Part shown: in pieces, positions 49,664-58,792 of the stretch
Numbering within the stretch: position 1 is the stretch's first letter
Layout of the letters: each line of letters starts with the position of its first letter
Assembly (NCBI GenBank): GCA_910584395.1
Contig: CAJUAS010000001.1
Span: 135,169-199,168, forward strand
Direction of reading: 5' to 3'
Origin: an uncultured Oscillospiraceae bacterium
GTDB lineage: Bacteria > Bacillota > Clostridia > Oscillospirales > Oscillospiraceae
Length of the DNA stretch: 64,000 nucleotides
Made by a program: the position numbers and the translations under genes
Notes under the pieces: generated by a model
Databases searched by the model: none
Seen by the model: only the letters and a program-made list of their open reading frames with translations
What the model was told of the DNA's origin: nothing

Positions 49664-52288
49664 TTAGTCCTTGATTGCGGCCTGAGCGGCAGCCAGCCGG
49701 GCGATGGGCACGCGGAAGGGGGAGCAGGAGACGTAGTCCAGTCCCACCCTGTGGCAGAACTCCACGGAGACGGGGTCGCCGCCGTGCTCGCCGCAGATGC
49801 CCAGATGGATGTCCGGGTTGGCCTCCCGGCCCAGCTTGGCAGCCATCGCCACCAGACGGCCCACGCCGGTCTGGTCCAGATGGGCGAAGGGGTCTTGCTC
49901 GTAGATCTTCTTGTCGTAGTAGGCGTCCAAGAACTTGCCCGCGTCGTCGCGGGAGAAGCCGAAGGTCATCTGGGTCAGGTCGTTTGTGCCGAAGGAGAAG
50001 AAATCAGCCTCCTTGGCGATCTCGTCGGCGGTGAGGGCCGCGCGGGGGATCTCGATCATGGTGCCCACATGGTACTTCATGTCGGAGCCGGCGGCCTTAA
50101 TGACCTCGTCGGCGGTGGCGACCACCACGCTCTTGACGTACTTCAGCTCCTTGACCTCGCCCACCAGCGGGATCATGATCTCAGGCACTACCTTCCAGTC
50201 CGGGTGCTTGGCCTGAACGTTGAGGGCCGCCTTGATGACGGCGCGGGTCTGCATGGCGGCGATCTCCGGGTAGGTGACCGCCAGACGGCAGCCACGGTGG
50301 CCCATCATGGGATTGAACTCGTGGAGAGAGGCAATGATGTTCTTGATCTCGCTCACGCTCTTGCCCATGTCGGCGGCCAGCTTGGCGATGTCGGCTTCCT
50401 CGGTGGGGACGAACTCGTGGAGGGGGGGATCAAGGAAGCGGACGGTCATCGGGAGGCCGCCCAGCGCCTCGTACATACCCTCAAAGTCGCTCTGCTGCAT
50501 GGGCTCTAACTTGGCCAGCGCCGCCTCCCGCTGCTCCACGGTGTCTGAGCAGATCATCTGGCGGATGGCGGGAATGCGGTCTTCTTGGAAGAACATATGC
50601 TCGGTGCGGCACAGGCCGATGCCCTTCGCGCCGAACTTGACCGCCTGTGCGGTGTCGTGGGGGTTGTCAGCGTTGGTGCGGACCTGAAGGCGGGCGTACT
50701 TGTCCGCCCAAGCCATCACGCGGCCGAATTCGCCGCCGATGGAGGCGTCCACGGTGGCCACCGCGCCGTCATAAATGTTGCCGGTAGAGCCGTCCAGAGA
50801 GAGCCAGTCGCCCTCCTTAAAGGTCTTGCCCGCCAGCTCAAACTTCTTGTTTTCCTCGTCCATCTTGATCGCGCCGCAGCCGGACACGCAGCACTTGCCC
50901 ATGCCCCGGGCCACCACGGCGGCGTGAGAGGTCATGCCGCCCCGGACGGTGAGGATGCCCTGAGCCGCCTTCATGCCCTCGATGTCCTCCGGGGAGGTCT
51001 CCAGACGCACCAGAACCACCTTCTCGCCCCGGGCGGCCCACTCCTTGGCCTCCTCGGCGGAGAAGACGATCTTGCCGCAGGCCGCGCCGGGGGACGCGCC
51101 CAGCGCCCGGCCGATGACGGGGGTCTCCTTCAGAGCCTTCTGGTCAAACTGGGGATGGAGCAGGGCATCCAGATTGCGGGGGTCGATCATGGCCACGGCC
51201 TTCTTCTCGTCGATCATGCCCTCGTCCACCAGATCGCAGGCGATCTTCAGCGCGGCGGCGGCGGTGCGCTTGCCGTTGCGGGTCTGGAGCATGAAGAGCT
51301 TGCCGTCCTCCACGGTGAACTCCATGTCCTGCATATCGCGGTAGTGATCCTCCAGCGTCTTGCACACCTGCTCGAACTGGGCGAAGGCCTTGGGGAACTT
51401 CTCTGCCATCTCGGCGATGGGCATGGGGGTGCGGACGCCAGCCACCACGTCCTCACCTTGGGCGTTGGTGAGGAACTCGCCGAACAACTTCTTCTCGCCA
51501 GTCGCAGGGTCGCGGGTAAAGGCCACGCCGGTGCCGCAGTTGTCGCCCATGTTGCCGAAGGCCATGGACTGGACGTTGACGGCGGTGCCCCATGAATAGG
51601 GGATGTCGTTGTCCCGGCGGTAGACATTGGCGCGGGGGTTGTCCCAAGAGCGGAACACCGCCTTGATGGCGCCCATGAGCTGCTCCTTGGGGTCGCTGGG
51701 GAAGTCCGCGCCGATCTTGGACTTATATTCGGCCTTGAACTGGCTTGCCAGCTCCTTGAGGTCGTCGGCGGTCAGCTCCACGTCCAAAGTGACGCCCTTG
51801 CGCTCCTTCATCTGGTCGATGAGCTGCTCGAAGTACTTCTTGCCCACCTCCATGACCACGTCGGAGTACATCTGGATGAAGCGGCGGTAGCTGTCGTAGG
51901 CGAAGCGGGGGTTTTTGGTCTTCTTGGCAACGACTTCCACCACCTGGTCGTTGAGGCCCAGGTTGAGGATGGTGTCCATCATGCCGGGCATGGAGGCCCG
52001 TGCGCCGGAGCGGACGGAGACCAGAAGGGGATTTTCATGGTCGCCGAACTTCTTGCCGGTCAGCTCCTCCAGCATATCAATGTTTTTCATGATCTCCGCT
52101 TGGATCTCGGCATTGATCTGGCGGCCGTCCTCGTAGTACTGCGTGCAGGCCTCAGTGGTGATGGTGAACCCTTGGGGAACGGGCAGGCCGATGGAGGTCA
52201 TCTCGGCCAGATTCGCGCCCTTGCCGCCCAGCAGCTCACGCATATCCTTGTTGCCCTCGGAGAATTTGTACACATACTTCTTGCCCAT
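49664..52288 (-). CDS. ppdK: Pyruvate, phosphate dikinase
   Basis: A protein of 874 residues, the normal PPDK length. It interconverts pyruvate, ATP and phosphate with PEP, AMP and pyrophosphate; in anaerobes it usually serves glycolysis with PPi. The N-terminal ATP-grasp domain has LLGGKGANLAEM and SVRSGARASMPGMMDT. The phosphorylated His lies in GGMTSHAAVVARGMGK near residue 454. The C-terminal PEP barrel has CRTEHMFF, FGTNDLTQMTFGFSRDD and the Cys of GICGEHGGDP near 833. The start at 52288 (MGKKYVYKF) has AGGAAGG nine bases upstream; an ATG nine bases earlier is directly abutted by that site, so it is less likely. Confidence 0.97.
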   Translation of the reverse strand: MGKKYVYKFSEGNKDMRELLGGKGANLAEMTSIGLPVPQGFTITTEACTQYYEDGRQINAEIQAEIMKNIDMLEELTGKKFGDHENPLLVSVRSGARASMPGMMDTILNLGLNDQVVEVVAKKTKNPRFAYDSYRRFIQMYSDVVMEVGKKYFEQLIDQMKERKGVTLDVELTADDLKELASQFKAEYKSKIGADFPSDPKEQLMGAIKAVFRSWDNPRANVYRRDNDIPYSWGTAVNVQSMAFGNMGDNCGTGVAFTRDPATGEKKLFGEFLTNAQGEDVVAGVRTPMPIAEMAEKFPKAFAQFEQVCKTLEDHYRDMQDMEFTVEDGKLFMLQTRNGKRTAAAALKIACDLVDEGMIDEKKAVAMIDPRNLDALLHPQFDQKALKETPVIGRALGASPGAACGKIVFSAEEAKEWAARGEKVVLVRLETSPEDIEGMKAAQGILTVRGGMTSHAAVVARGMGKCCVSGCGAIKMDEENKKFELAGKTFKEGDWLSLDGSTGNIYDGAVATVDASIGGEFGRVMAWADKYARLQVRTNADNPHDTAQAVKFGAKGIGLCRTEHMFFQEDRIPAIRQMICSDTVEQREAALAKLEPMQQSDFEGMYEALGGLPMTVRFLDPPLHEFVPTEEADIAKLAADMGKSVSEIKNIIASLHEFNPMMGHRGCRLAVTYPEIAAMQTRAVIKAALNVQAKHPDWKVVPEIMIPLVGEVKELKYVKSVVVATADEVIKAAGSDMKYHVGTMIEIPRAALTADEIAKEADFFSFGTNDLTQMTFGFSRDDAGKFLDAYYDKKIYEQDPFAHLDQTGVGRLVAMAAKLGREANPDIHLGICGEHGGDPVSVEFCHRVGLDYVSCSPFRVPIARLAAAQAAIKD

Positions 52289-52311
52289 GTGCTTCATCCT
52301 TCCTCTCAAAT

Positions 52312-52340
52312 AGTATAAATTTACCGGGAATCTCTTGTAA
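52312..52340 (-). promoter_or_regulatory. Promoter of ppdK
   Basis: On the minus strand TTACAA (52340-52335) and TATACT (52317-52312) are spaced by 17 bp, leaving a leader of only about 17 nt. Confidence 0.7.
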
Positions 52341-52395
52341 TGGATTCATTCTACCATTCTCCACGGGAAATGACAAGGGCGTGGCGGTAATTTTT

Positions 52396-55011
52396 TCATG
52401 TTTTTCTCTTTCCCCGGCCCACGGCTTTGGACACCTCGCAAACCGCCACCGGCACAAGGGCCAGCGCGGCCACCGTCATCCACTGAAGGGCGGTGAGGGG
52501 CACGGTGGAAAACACCGCCCGAAGGGGCGGCAGAAGGAGGACGGCAAGCTGCATGGCAAGGCCCGCCAAAAACGCCTTGTTCATCGCCCTGTTGGAAAAG
52601 ACCCCCATGGCAAAGAGGGAGGCGGTCTCGCTGCGGACGTTGAAGGCGTGGAACAGCTGGGTCAGGGTGAGGGTGGCAAAGGCCATGGTGTTGGCGGCGG
52701 CGCTGTCCCCAAAGCGGAACAGCCCCAAAAAGTACGCCGCCAGCGTCAGGCCGCCCACCATCACCCCCTGCCAGATAAGCCGGAAGGTAAATTTCCCGTC
52801 AAACAGCCGCTCCTTGCCGCCCCGGGGCGGCTCGTCCATCATCCCCGGCTCTACCGGCTCTACCCCCAGCGCCAGCGCAGGCAGGGAGTCGGTCACTAAA
52901 TTGAGCCACAAAAGCTGCACGGGTACAAGGGGCATCTGGGCCAGATCCAGAAGGGTAGCCACAAAGAGGGTCAGGATCTCCCCGATGTTGCACGAGAGCA
53001 GATAATGAATGGCCTTTTTGATGTTGGCATAGATCCCCCGCCCTTCAGCCACGGCGGAGACGATGGTGGAAAAGTTGTCGTCGGTGAGAATGAGGTGGGA
53101 GGCGGACTTTGCCACCTGTGTCCCCGTCTTGCCCATGGCGCAGCCAATGTCCGCCTGACTGAGGGCGGGGGCGTCGTTGACCCCGTCCCCCGTCATGGCC
53201 ACCACGTGGCCGCGGGCCTGAAGGGCCTTGACGATCCGCATTTTATGCTCCGGGGTCACCCGGGCAAAGACGCGGATACGCTCCGTCTCCTCCTCCAACT
53301 GCTCTTGGGTGAGAAAGTCCAGATCCGCCCCGGTGACTGCGCCGCCGTCGTTGTCCAAGATCCCCAGATCCCGGGCCACCGCCACGGCGGTGGAGCGGTG
53401 GTCGCCTGTGATCATCGCCACCCGAATGCCCGCCTGACGGCAGCGCTCCACCGCCTTCGCCGCCTCCGGGCGGGGCGGATCTATCATCCCCGCCAGCCCC
53501 AAAAAGGTCAAATGCTGCTCTACCCGCTCGGGGATAGGCTGCTTGGGTAAACTGTCCAGCGTCCGCCGCGCCGCCGCCAGCACCCGCAGCGCTCCCCGGC
53601 CCATGTGGGCGTTGGCCCGCTCCACCTCCCGCCGCAGGGAAGCGGTCAGCGGCACTTCCCCCGCCGCGGTCAGGATACGGTCGCACCGCGCCAGCAGCAG
53701 GTCGGGCGCGCCCTTGACCAAGACGGTCGTACCGCCCCCTTCTCCGGGATGAAAGGTGGTCATCCGCTTGCGGGAGGAGTCGAAGGGGATGTCCCCCATG
53801 CGGGGATATTTGGCCCGCATGGCCTCCGGGCTTAGCCCCGCCCGCCGGGCCGCCTCCAAAAGTGCCACCTCGGTGGGGTCGCCCACCGTCACCCCGTCGG
53901 GGTCGGCGTTGGCGTCGTTGCAGAGGGCAAAGGCCGTCAGCGCGGCGGTCTCCCCCGCCCCGCTCAAGCTCCACACTGCCTTGACCTCCATGCGGTTTTG
54001 GGTCAGCGTGCCCGTCTTGTCCGAGCAGATCACCCCCGCGCAGCCCAAGGTCTCCACCGCAGGCAGCTTGGTGACGATGGCCCCCTCCTTCGCCAGCCGT
54101 TGAACGCCCAGCGCCAGCACGATGGTGACAATGGCGGGCAGCCCCTCCGGGATGGCCGCCACCGCCAGCGACACCGCCGTCAAAAACATCCCCAGCAGGT
54201 CTTTCCCCTGCAAAAGTCCCACGCCGAACATGAACGCGCACACGCAAAGGCACACAAAGGACAGGGTCTTTGAAATTTCCCCCATCTTTTGCTGAAGGGG
54301 GGTGGCACGGGTCTCCTTCGACCCAAGCATCCCCGCGATGCGGCCCATCTCCGTGTCCATTCCCGTGGCGGTGACCACCATCGACCCCCGGCCCGCCACC
54401 GCCAGCGTCCCGGAAAGGGCCATGTTCGACCGCTCGGCCAACGGCGTGTCCTCCCCCAGCGGCCCGCCGGGGGCTTTGTCCACGGGCACACTCTCGCCGG
54501 TCATGGCGCTCTCGTCGATCCGCAGTCCGGAAGCGGACAGCAGCCGTCCGTCCGCCGGGATCATGTCGCCCCCCTCTATGTAGACCAGATCGCCGGGCAC
54601 CAGCTCCCGGGCCTCCACCCGGCACAACGCCCCGTCCCGCCGCACCAGCGCCGTGGGCGCGGCCATGTCCCGCAACGCGTCCAACGCCTTTTGGGCGTGA
54701 TCCTCCTGCGTAATGGACAGCACCGCGTTGACCACTACAATGAGCAAAATAATGGCGCTGTCCAAGAAGTCCTCTCCCCCGCTGACCCACCACGAAAGCC
54801 CCGCCGCCGCCAGCAGCACCAAGATCATGGGGTCTTTGAGCTGGGACAGGATACGCCGCAGCAGAGAGGGCGGCTTGCCCGCCGCCAGCGTGTTCGGGCC
54901 GTAACGCTGCAGCCGCTGGGCCGCCTCCCCTTTGCTCAGCCCCCGGCGCTGGTCGCAGCCCAGCGACTTCAAAATGTCCTCCGTCCTTTCGCAATGGTTG
55001 ACCACCGCCAT
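52396..55011 (-). CDS. Calcium-transporting P-type ATPase (P2A-like)
   Basis: A protein of 871 residues. The actuator motif is TGES, the M4 ion-site motif is AAIPEGLPA, the phosphorylated Asp is in CSDKTGTLT near residue 330, the hinge is MTGDGVNDAP near 609, and the nucleotide-domain motif is KGAPD. About ten membrane helices are present. PEGLPA in M4 and NLVTDSLPALALG in M6 fit Ca2+-type (SERCA/PMCA) pumps; Mn2+ transport cannot be excluded. The start at 55011 (MAVVNHCERTEDILK) follows AAGGAAG and removes 39 upstream residues that overlap a terminator. Confidence 0.93.
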   Translation of the reverse strand: MAVVNHCERTEDILKSLGCDQRRGLSKGEAAQRLQRYGPNTLAAGKPPSLLRRILSQLKDPMILVLLAAAGLSWWVSGGEDFLDSAIILLIVVVNAVLSITQEDHAQKALDALRDMAAPTALVRRDGALCRVEARELVPGDLVYIEGGDMIPADGRLLSASGLRIDESAMTGESVPVDKAPGGPLGEDTPLAERSNMALSGTLAVAGRGSMVVTATGMDTEMGRIAGMLGSKETRATPLQQKMGEISKTLSFVCLCVCAFMFGVGLLQGKDLLGMFLTAVSLAVAAIPEGLPAIVTIVLALGVQRLAKEGAIVTKLPAVETLGCAGVICSDKTGTLTQNRMEVKAVWSLSGAGETAALTAFALCNDANADPDGVTVGDPTEVALLEAARRAGLSPEAMRAKYPRMGDIPFDSSRKRMTTFHPGEGGGTTVLVKGAPDLLLARCDRILTAAGEVPLTASLRREVERANAHMGRGALRVLAAARRTLDSLPKQPIPERVEQHLTFLGLAGMIDPPRPEAAKAVERCRQAGIRVAMITGDHRSTAVAVARDLGILDNDGGAVTGADLDFLTQEQLEEETERIRVFARVTPEHKMRIVKALQARGHVVAMTGDGVNDAPALSQADIGCAMGKTGTQVAKSASHLILTDDNFSTIVSAVAEGRGIYANIKKAIHYLLSCNIGEILTLFVATLLDLAQMPLVPVQLLWLNLVTDSLPALALGVEPVEPGMMDEPPRGGKERLFDGKFTFRLIWQGVMVGGLTLAAYFLGLFRFGDSAAANTMAFATLTLTQLFHAFNVRSETASLFAMGVFSNRAMNKAFLAGLAMQLAVLLLPPLRAVFSTVPLTALQWMTVAALALVPVAVCEVSKAVGRGKRKT

Positions 55012-55050
55012 CACTTCCTTTCGGAAGGGCAGTCTACCACGCCTTGTCCA

Positions 55051-55091
55051 AAAAAGAACGGGAATTTTAGGCCAAGCCCAAAATTCCCGTT
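55051..55091 (-). terminator. Terminator after metallophosphoesterase gene
   Basis: On the minus strand AACGGGAATTTTGGGC-TTG-GCCTAAAATTCCCGTT forms a long stem (one mismatch) followed by CTTTTTT. It ends the DUF1836-degV-prmA-phosphoesterase operon ahead of the ATPase gene. Confidence 0.85.
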
Positions 55092-55111
55092 CCCGTATTT
55101 TTGTGTCGTTT

Positions 55112-56215
55112 TCAGCGGTATTTTCCAAAATACCACCCGGTCACCCCGTCCTTCTTGCACAAAAGTCCCCGACTCGTGGTTCGCACCACCGCCAGCCCCT
55201 CTCCCCGCGCCGCCGGCAGGCGGTAGTCGGTGGAATCCTCGCAGGTGACGCCCTCCGGGCCGAAACGCAGATACTCGTTCAAAATGTCCAGCGCCCTGCC
55301 GCTCTCCACATGGCGGCAGCGGGAGAACTCCTCCCCCCGCTCCAGCACCTCCAACGCGCTGTGCCCCCAGCGGATGTTCACCGGGTTCTCCGACGCGTCC
55401 TGCTCCTCCAGCGCGGTCACCGTGGGGAAGCCGTCGTAGGCCACAAAGGAAAACCCCTCCGCAGGATCAAAGGGCAGCCGCAGGGCGTTCAATTGCCCGT
55501 CCACCTTGAGGGTGCAGCCGCCGTCGATGCTGATAATGTGGCTTTCCTCGTCGATGATGGGGTTGGCGCAGGCGATGTCCCCCCGATAGAGGGTCACCGG
55601 GGTGTGCCCCGCAACGAGCCAGCGGCGGAAGGAATGGCCCTGCTCCCGGAAGTGGTCGTTTTTCATGCAGTCGAAAGCAATCAGACCGTCCAGCCCCTCC
55701 TCCCGGGGCACGCCGCCGTGAACCAGCAGGTAATCGCCGTTCAAAAGGATGTGGGGCATGGCCCGCAGAAAGTCCAGCTCCGGGGCAAACCGGGCGCGGA
55801 AGGTCTCGCGGGCCATGGGATAGTCCCCCCGCCCGTTCAGAGGCACGCCCGCCTCCGAGGCCATCTGCACCAGACAGCTTTTCTCCCCCAAATTACCGAT
55901 CCACCGCTCAAAAAAGTCGTCCGGCAGCTCGCCGCCCTCGTCCACAAAGTCCAGCACCAAATTGTCGCAGTTGCCCAAAAGGAAGCGCAGGTCGTGGGTC
56001 TTTTCCAGCTCCATCAGATAACGCAGAGTAGCCAGACTGCCGGTGTTGCGCTCCACAATGTCCCCCATGACGATCAGGGTGTCCTCCTGCGAAAAGGCGA
56101 GCTTGTCCAAAAGCCCCTTCAAAAGGGGCAGATTGCCGTGAATGTCGCTGACGCAGAAGGTGCGCTGTCCCTGCTCCAAAACGAGGGGGGCGACCCGCGC
56201 CCTTTGGCGGCTCAT
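55112..56215 (-). CDS. Metallophosphoesterase, serine/threonine-phosphatase-like
   Basis: A protein of 367 residues. The dinuclear metal site is visible as CVSDIHGN (near residue 20), VMGDIVERN, LLGNCDN, LLVHGG and VAGHTPV, in calcineurin-like order. The GNCD in place of the usual GNHE is a small deviation. Residues from about 250 onward form an extra C-terminal part of unknown role. Substrates could be phosphoproteins, nucleotides or phosphosugars. The start at 56215 overlaps the prmA stop (ATGA); an upstream start would run 222 bases into prmA. Confidence 0.85.
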   Translation of the reverse strand: MSRQRARVAPLVLEQGQRTFCVSDIHGNLPLLKGLLDKLAFSQEDTLIVMGDIVERNTGSLATLRYLMELEKTHDLRFLLGNCDNLVLDFVDEGGELPDDFFERWIGNLGEKSCLVQMASEAGVPLNGRGDYPMARETFRARFAPELDFLRAMPHILLNGDYLLVHGGVPREEGLDGLIAFDCMKNDHFREQGHSFRRWLVAGHTPVTLYRGDIACANPIIDEESHIISIDGGCTLKVDGQLNALRLPFDPAEGFSFVAYDGFPTVTALEEQDASENPVNIRWGHSALEVLERGEEFSRCRHVESGRALDILNEYLRFGPEGVTCEDSTDYRLPAARGEGLAVVRTTSRGLLCKKDGVTGWYFGKYR

Positions 56216-57156
56216 GCCCTTCCCTCCCAACTGCACTGGTAGGCGCACCAGCCCTTGCGCTCCAAGGCGTCCACGATCACAAAGCCGTTTTCCTCCAGCG
56301 CGGCGCGCACCTCGGCGGCGCGGGTGTCGATGATCCCCGCGCACAAAAAGTGTCCGCCGGTTGCCAGCCACGGCCCGACCATCCCCGCCAGCGGGATAAT
56401 GACGTCCGCCACAATGTTGGCCAAAATCAAGTCCCAAGGCTGCTGAGCCAACTCGGTTTGCAGGGACTTGTCCCCCAAAACATCTCCGGCTAACAAGTGG
56501 TAGCTTTCCCGGCTAACGCCGTTTAGCTCCCCGTTTTCCCGCGCCACATCGGGGGCTTTGGGGTCGATGTCCACCCCCAGCGCATAGTCCGCCCCCAACT
56601 TGAGGGCGGCAATGGACAAGATGCCGCTGCCACAGCCCAGATCCAGCACCCGCTGGCCCGTTTGGGCGTAGCGCTCCACCCCCTCCAGGCAGAGCTGGGT
56701 GGTGGGGTGCGCTCCCGTCCCGAAGGTCAGGCCGGGGTTGAGGATCAGGCTCACCCGCCCCGCAGGGGGCGTTTGCTCCATCCATTCGGGGACGACGTAC
56801 AGCCGCCGGCCGATCTCCAAGGGCTGATAATACTTCTTCCAGCCGTTGGCCCAGTCCTCTTCCTCCATGGGGCTGACGGTGACGCTAACGTCCATTAGCC
56901 CTTTCAGATATCCCTCCGCTTCCGCCCTTCCGGCGTCGGTGGCGGGGACGTAAAACTTGATCTGGGCCACGCCGGACATCCGCTGTTCCAGCTCCTCGTC
57001 CACATAGTCCCAATATTGGCGGTTTTCCTCCAAAAAGCGGCGGAAATCCCCCTCGTCCTCAATGACCAGCCCCTCCGCGCCGTTGGCGGTGAGCTTGGCC
57101 GCCAGCGCGTCCAGCTTGCCGGAGGCGGTGGCGAGGCAATATTCCAGCCATGTCAT
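56212..57156 (-). CDS. prmA: Ribosomal protein L11 methyltransferase
   Basis: A protein of 314 residues. It has the N-terminal PrmA substrate-recognition region, the linker signature LNPGLTFGTGAHPTTQLCLE, the SAM-binding motif VLDLGCGSGILSIAALKLGA near residue 170, and the catalytic-site motif ILANIVADVI. PrmA trimethylates lysines and the N-terminus of L11. Its ATG overlaps the degV stop (TGATG), and its stop overlaps the phosphoesterase start. Confidence 0.95.
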   Translation of the reverse strand: MTWLEYCLATASGKLDALAAKLTANGAEGLVIEDEGDFRRFLEENRQYWDYVDEELEQRMSGVAQIKFYVPATDAGRAEAEGYLKGLMDVSVTVSPMEEEDWANGWKKYYQPLEIGRRLYVVPEWMEQTPPAGRVSLILNPGLTFGTGAHPTTQLCLEGVERYAQTGQRVLDLGCGSGILSIAALKLGADYALGVDIDPKAPDVARENGELNGVSRESYHLLAGDVLGDKSLQTELAQQPWDLILANIVADVIIPLAGMVGPWLATGGHFLCAGIIDTRAAEVRAALEENGFVIVDALERKGWCAYQCSWEGRA

Positions 57157-58028
57157 CAGCGGTGTTCACCCAAGAAAAACAGAGCCAGCGTGCCCGGGCC
57201 GGAGTGGGCGCCGATGACCGTCCCGGTATAGCCGATGCGGATATCCTTTGTGCCAAAGCGTTCCCGTACCATCTGTGCCAGCTGCTCGGCGTCCTCCAGA
57301 CAGTCGCCGTGGCAGATAAACATGGTCTGGCCGGCGGGGTCGATGGCCAGCTCCGCCGCCTTGTCCACGATGGCCTTGATCGAGCCCTTCCGGCCGCGGG
57401 TCTTGGACATATTGATGAGGTGGCCCTCGTCGTCCACGTGGAGCACCGGCTTGATGGAGAGCATCGTGCCCAGCGCCGCAGCGGTGGCGGACACCCGGCC
57501 GCCCCGCTTGAGGAACATCAGATCGTCCACGGTGAACCAGTGGCAGAGGTGGAGCTTGTTCTCCTCAGCAAAGTCCCGGGCTTCCTCAAGGGTCGCCCCG
57601 GCGCGCTTTTTCATCACCGTGTGGTAGACCAGCAGCCCCTGCCCCCGGGAGGCGCACAGGGTGTCCACCACATAGATCTTGCGGTCAGGGTACTCCTCCG
57701 CCAGCTCCCCCGCCGCCAACAGGCACGCCTGACAGGAGGAAGACAGCCCGGAGGAAAAGGCCAGCATCAGCACGTCCTTCCCGTCCTTCAAAATCGGCTC
57801 AAACACCCCTTTGGCGTCCTCCAAGTTGAGGGCGGCGGTGGTGGCTACCTCGCCGGCGCGCAGGCGTTCATAAAACACATGGGGATCCATGTCCCGGTTG
57901 TCGGGATAATCGGAATAGGTCGCGCCGCCGATGGTGAATTTCAGCGGGATGACCTGAAGCTCCAACTCTTTGACCTCCGCAGCGTCCAAGTCGGCGGAGG
58001 AATCGGTCACGATCACATACTCATTCAT
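57156..58028 (-). CDS. DegV-family fatty-acid-binding protein
   Basis: A protein of 290 residues. DegV hallmarks are VTDSSADLD near the N-terminus (binding Ser), TAALN, LAFSSGLSSS near residue 92, and RGGRVS. The C-terminal domain has GHLINMSKTRGRKGSI and IGYTGTVIGAHSGPGTLALFFLG. DegV/FakB proteins hold a fatty acid for phosphorylation by the kinase FakA; no fakA gene is in view. It follows the DUF1836 gene by three bases and overlaps prmA. Confidence 0.93.
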   Translation of the reverse strand: MNEYVIVTDSSADLDAAEVKELELQVIPLKFTIGGATYSDYPDNRDMDPHVFYERLRAGEVATTAALNLEDAKGVFEPILKDGKDVLMLAFSSGLSSSCQACLLAAGELAEEYPDRKIYVVDTLCASRGQGLLVYHTVMKKRAGATLEEARDFAEENKLHLCHWFTVDDLMFLKRGGRVSATAAALGTMLSIKPVLHVDDEGHLINMSKTRGRKGSIKAIVDKAAELAIDPAGQTMFICHGDCLEDAEQLAQMVRERFGTKDIRIGYTGTVIGAHSGPGTLALFFLGEHR

Positions 58029-58031
58029 GGT

Positions 58032-58598
58032 TTAGTCCTCTTTTCCTTCTTTTTTCTTCTTTTTCTTCTCCCCGGCCGGGGGAGGGGCGGGCTTGCTCTG
58101 CTTTTCCAGCAGATCCAGCACCCGCTGGCAGGCCAGCTTGTTGACGTAGCTGTCCAGCGCCAGCCGCAGGGCCAGCGCGGGCAGGTCGGCCTCCTTGGCG
58201 TTTTCGTCCAGACTGTCCGCCACGGCGCTCATGGACTCGTCCAGCTTTCCAAGGAAGAAGGCGTACCAGTCCTCCGCCACCACGTGCTGGTTGTCCACCG
58301 CGTTCAAAAGCGCGGCCAGCTCCTTCATGGACAGCACCGGCTTGAGGGCGCAGATCGCGGTGAGGTAGGCCAGATGCTTGCGGCCGTACCGCTTGCCCTC
58401 CGCCCGGGGGAGCAGCCCCGCCTTGATGTAGTTGTTCACCATGGCGGCGGTAAGGGCGTCCCCCTCTTCGGTGGGGATCAGCTGGCGGGGCATATAGGAG
58501 ATGAGCTGATCCATGTAAAGGGCCAGATCAGGCAGCTCCTCCCAGCCGTCAGGCCGCTGTTTCCCCAGCCGTGCCTTTAGGTTTTTTATCTCTTTCAT
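58032..58598 (-). CDS. DUF1836-domain protein
   Basis: A protein of 188 residues. The pattern LISYMPRQLIPTEEGDALTAAMVNNYIKAGLLPRAEGKRYGRKHLAYLTAICALK is typical of DUF1836, which resembles a MerR-like winged-helix and is thought to be regulatory. The C-terminus is a lysine-rich tail (KKKKKKEGKED). It heads the degV-prmA-phosphoesterase operon and has its own promoter. Confidence 0.88.
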   Translation of the reverse strand: MKEIKNLKARLGKQRPDGWEELPDLALYMDQLISYMPRQLIPTEEGDALTAAMVNNYIKAGLLPRAEGKRYGRKHLAYLTAICALKPVLSMKELAALLNAVDNQHVVAEDWYAFFLGKLDESMSAVADSLDENAKEADLPALALRLALDSYVNKLACQRVLDLLEKQSKPAPPPAGEKKKKKKEGKED

Positions 58599-58633
58599 GG
58601 CGTCACCGACCTTCCCGGCTCGTAATTCGAGTT

Positions 58634-58662
58634 ATTATATCACGGCATTTTTCAGATTGCAA
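58634..58662 (-). promoter_or_regulatory. Promoter of DUF1836-degV-prmA operon
   Basis: On the minus strand TTGCAA (58662-58657) and TATAAT (58639-58634) are 17 bp apart. Confidence 0.78.
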
Positions 58663-58688
58663 TAGGTGAAGCTGTCGAAACGTCCCTC

Positions 58689-58717
58689 TTGACAGGCGGT
58701 TTGTGGCGGAATATAAT
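58689..58717 (+). promoter_or_regulatory. Consensus promoter of tetR-type gene
   Basis: TTGACA (58689-58694) and TATAAT (58712-58717), both consensus, with 17-bp spacing; divergent from the DUF1836 promoter. Confidence 0.85.
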
Positions 58718-58719
58718 AA

Positions 58720-58749
58720 GCTAACGGCTAATAGTAATTAGGCTAACGG
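58720..58749 (+). promoter_or_regulatory. Candidate TetR operator at the transcription start
   Basis: GCTAACGG occurs at 58720-58727 and 58742-58749 (22 bp apart, two helical turns), flanking the small palindrome CTAAT-AGTA-ATTAG (58728-58741). It sits just downstream of the -10 box, where a repressor would block transcription. Confidence 0.45.
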
Positions 58750-58792
58750 GAACAAGCCCCTGCGCGGGGCGTATCACAAGGAGGCCGCACAC

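Noticed and set aside
49493..51595. Plus-strand frames of 338 and 336 codons over ppdK
   Set aside because: Shadows of ppdK with no ribosome site or family features.
53243..54994. Minus-strand 583-codon frame over the P-type ATPase gene
   Set aside because: Gly/Arg/Ala-rich frame-shifted shadow of the ATPase, without recognisable motifs.
57150..58580. Plus-strand 476-codon frame over degV and DUF1836
   Set aside because: Antisense shadow of two genes with clear families.
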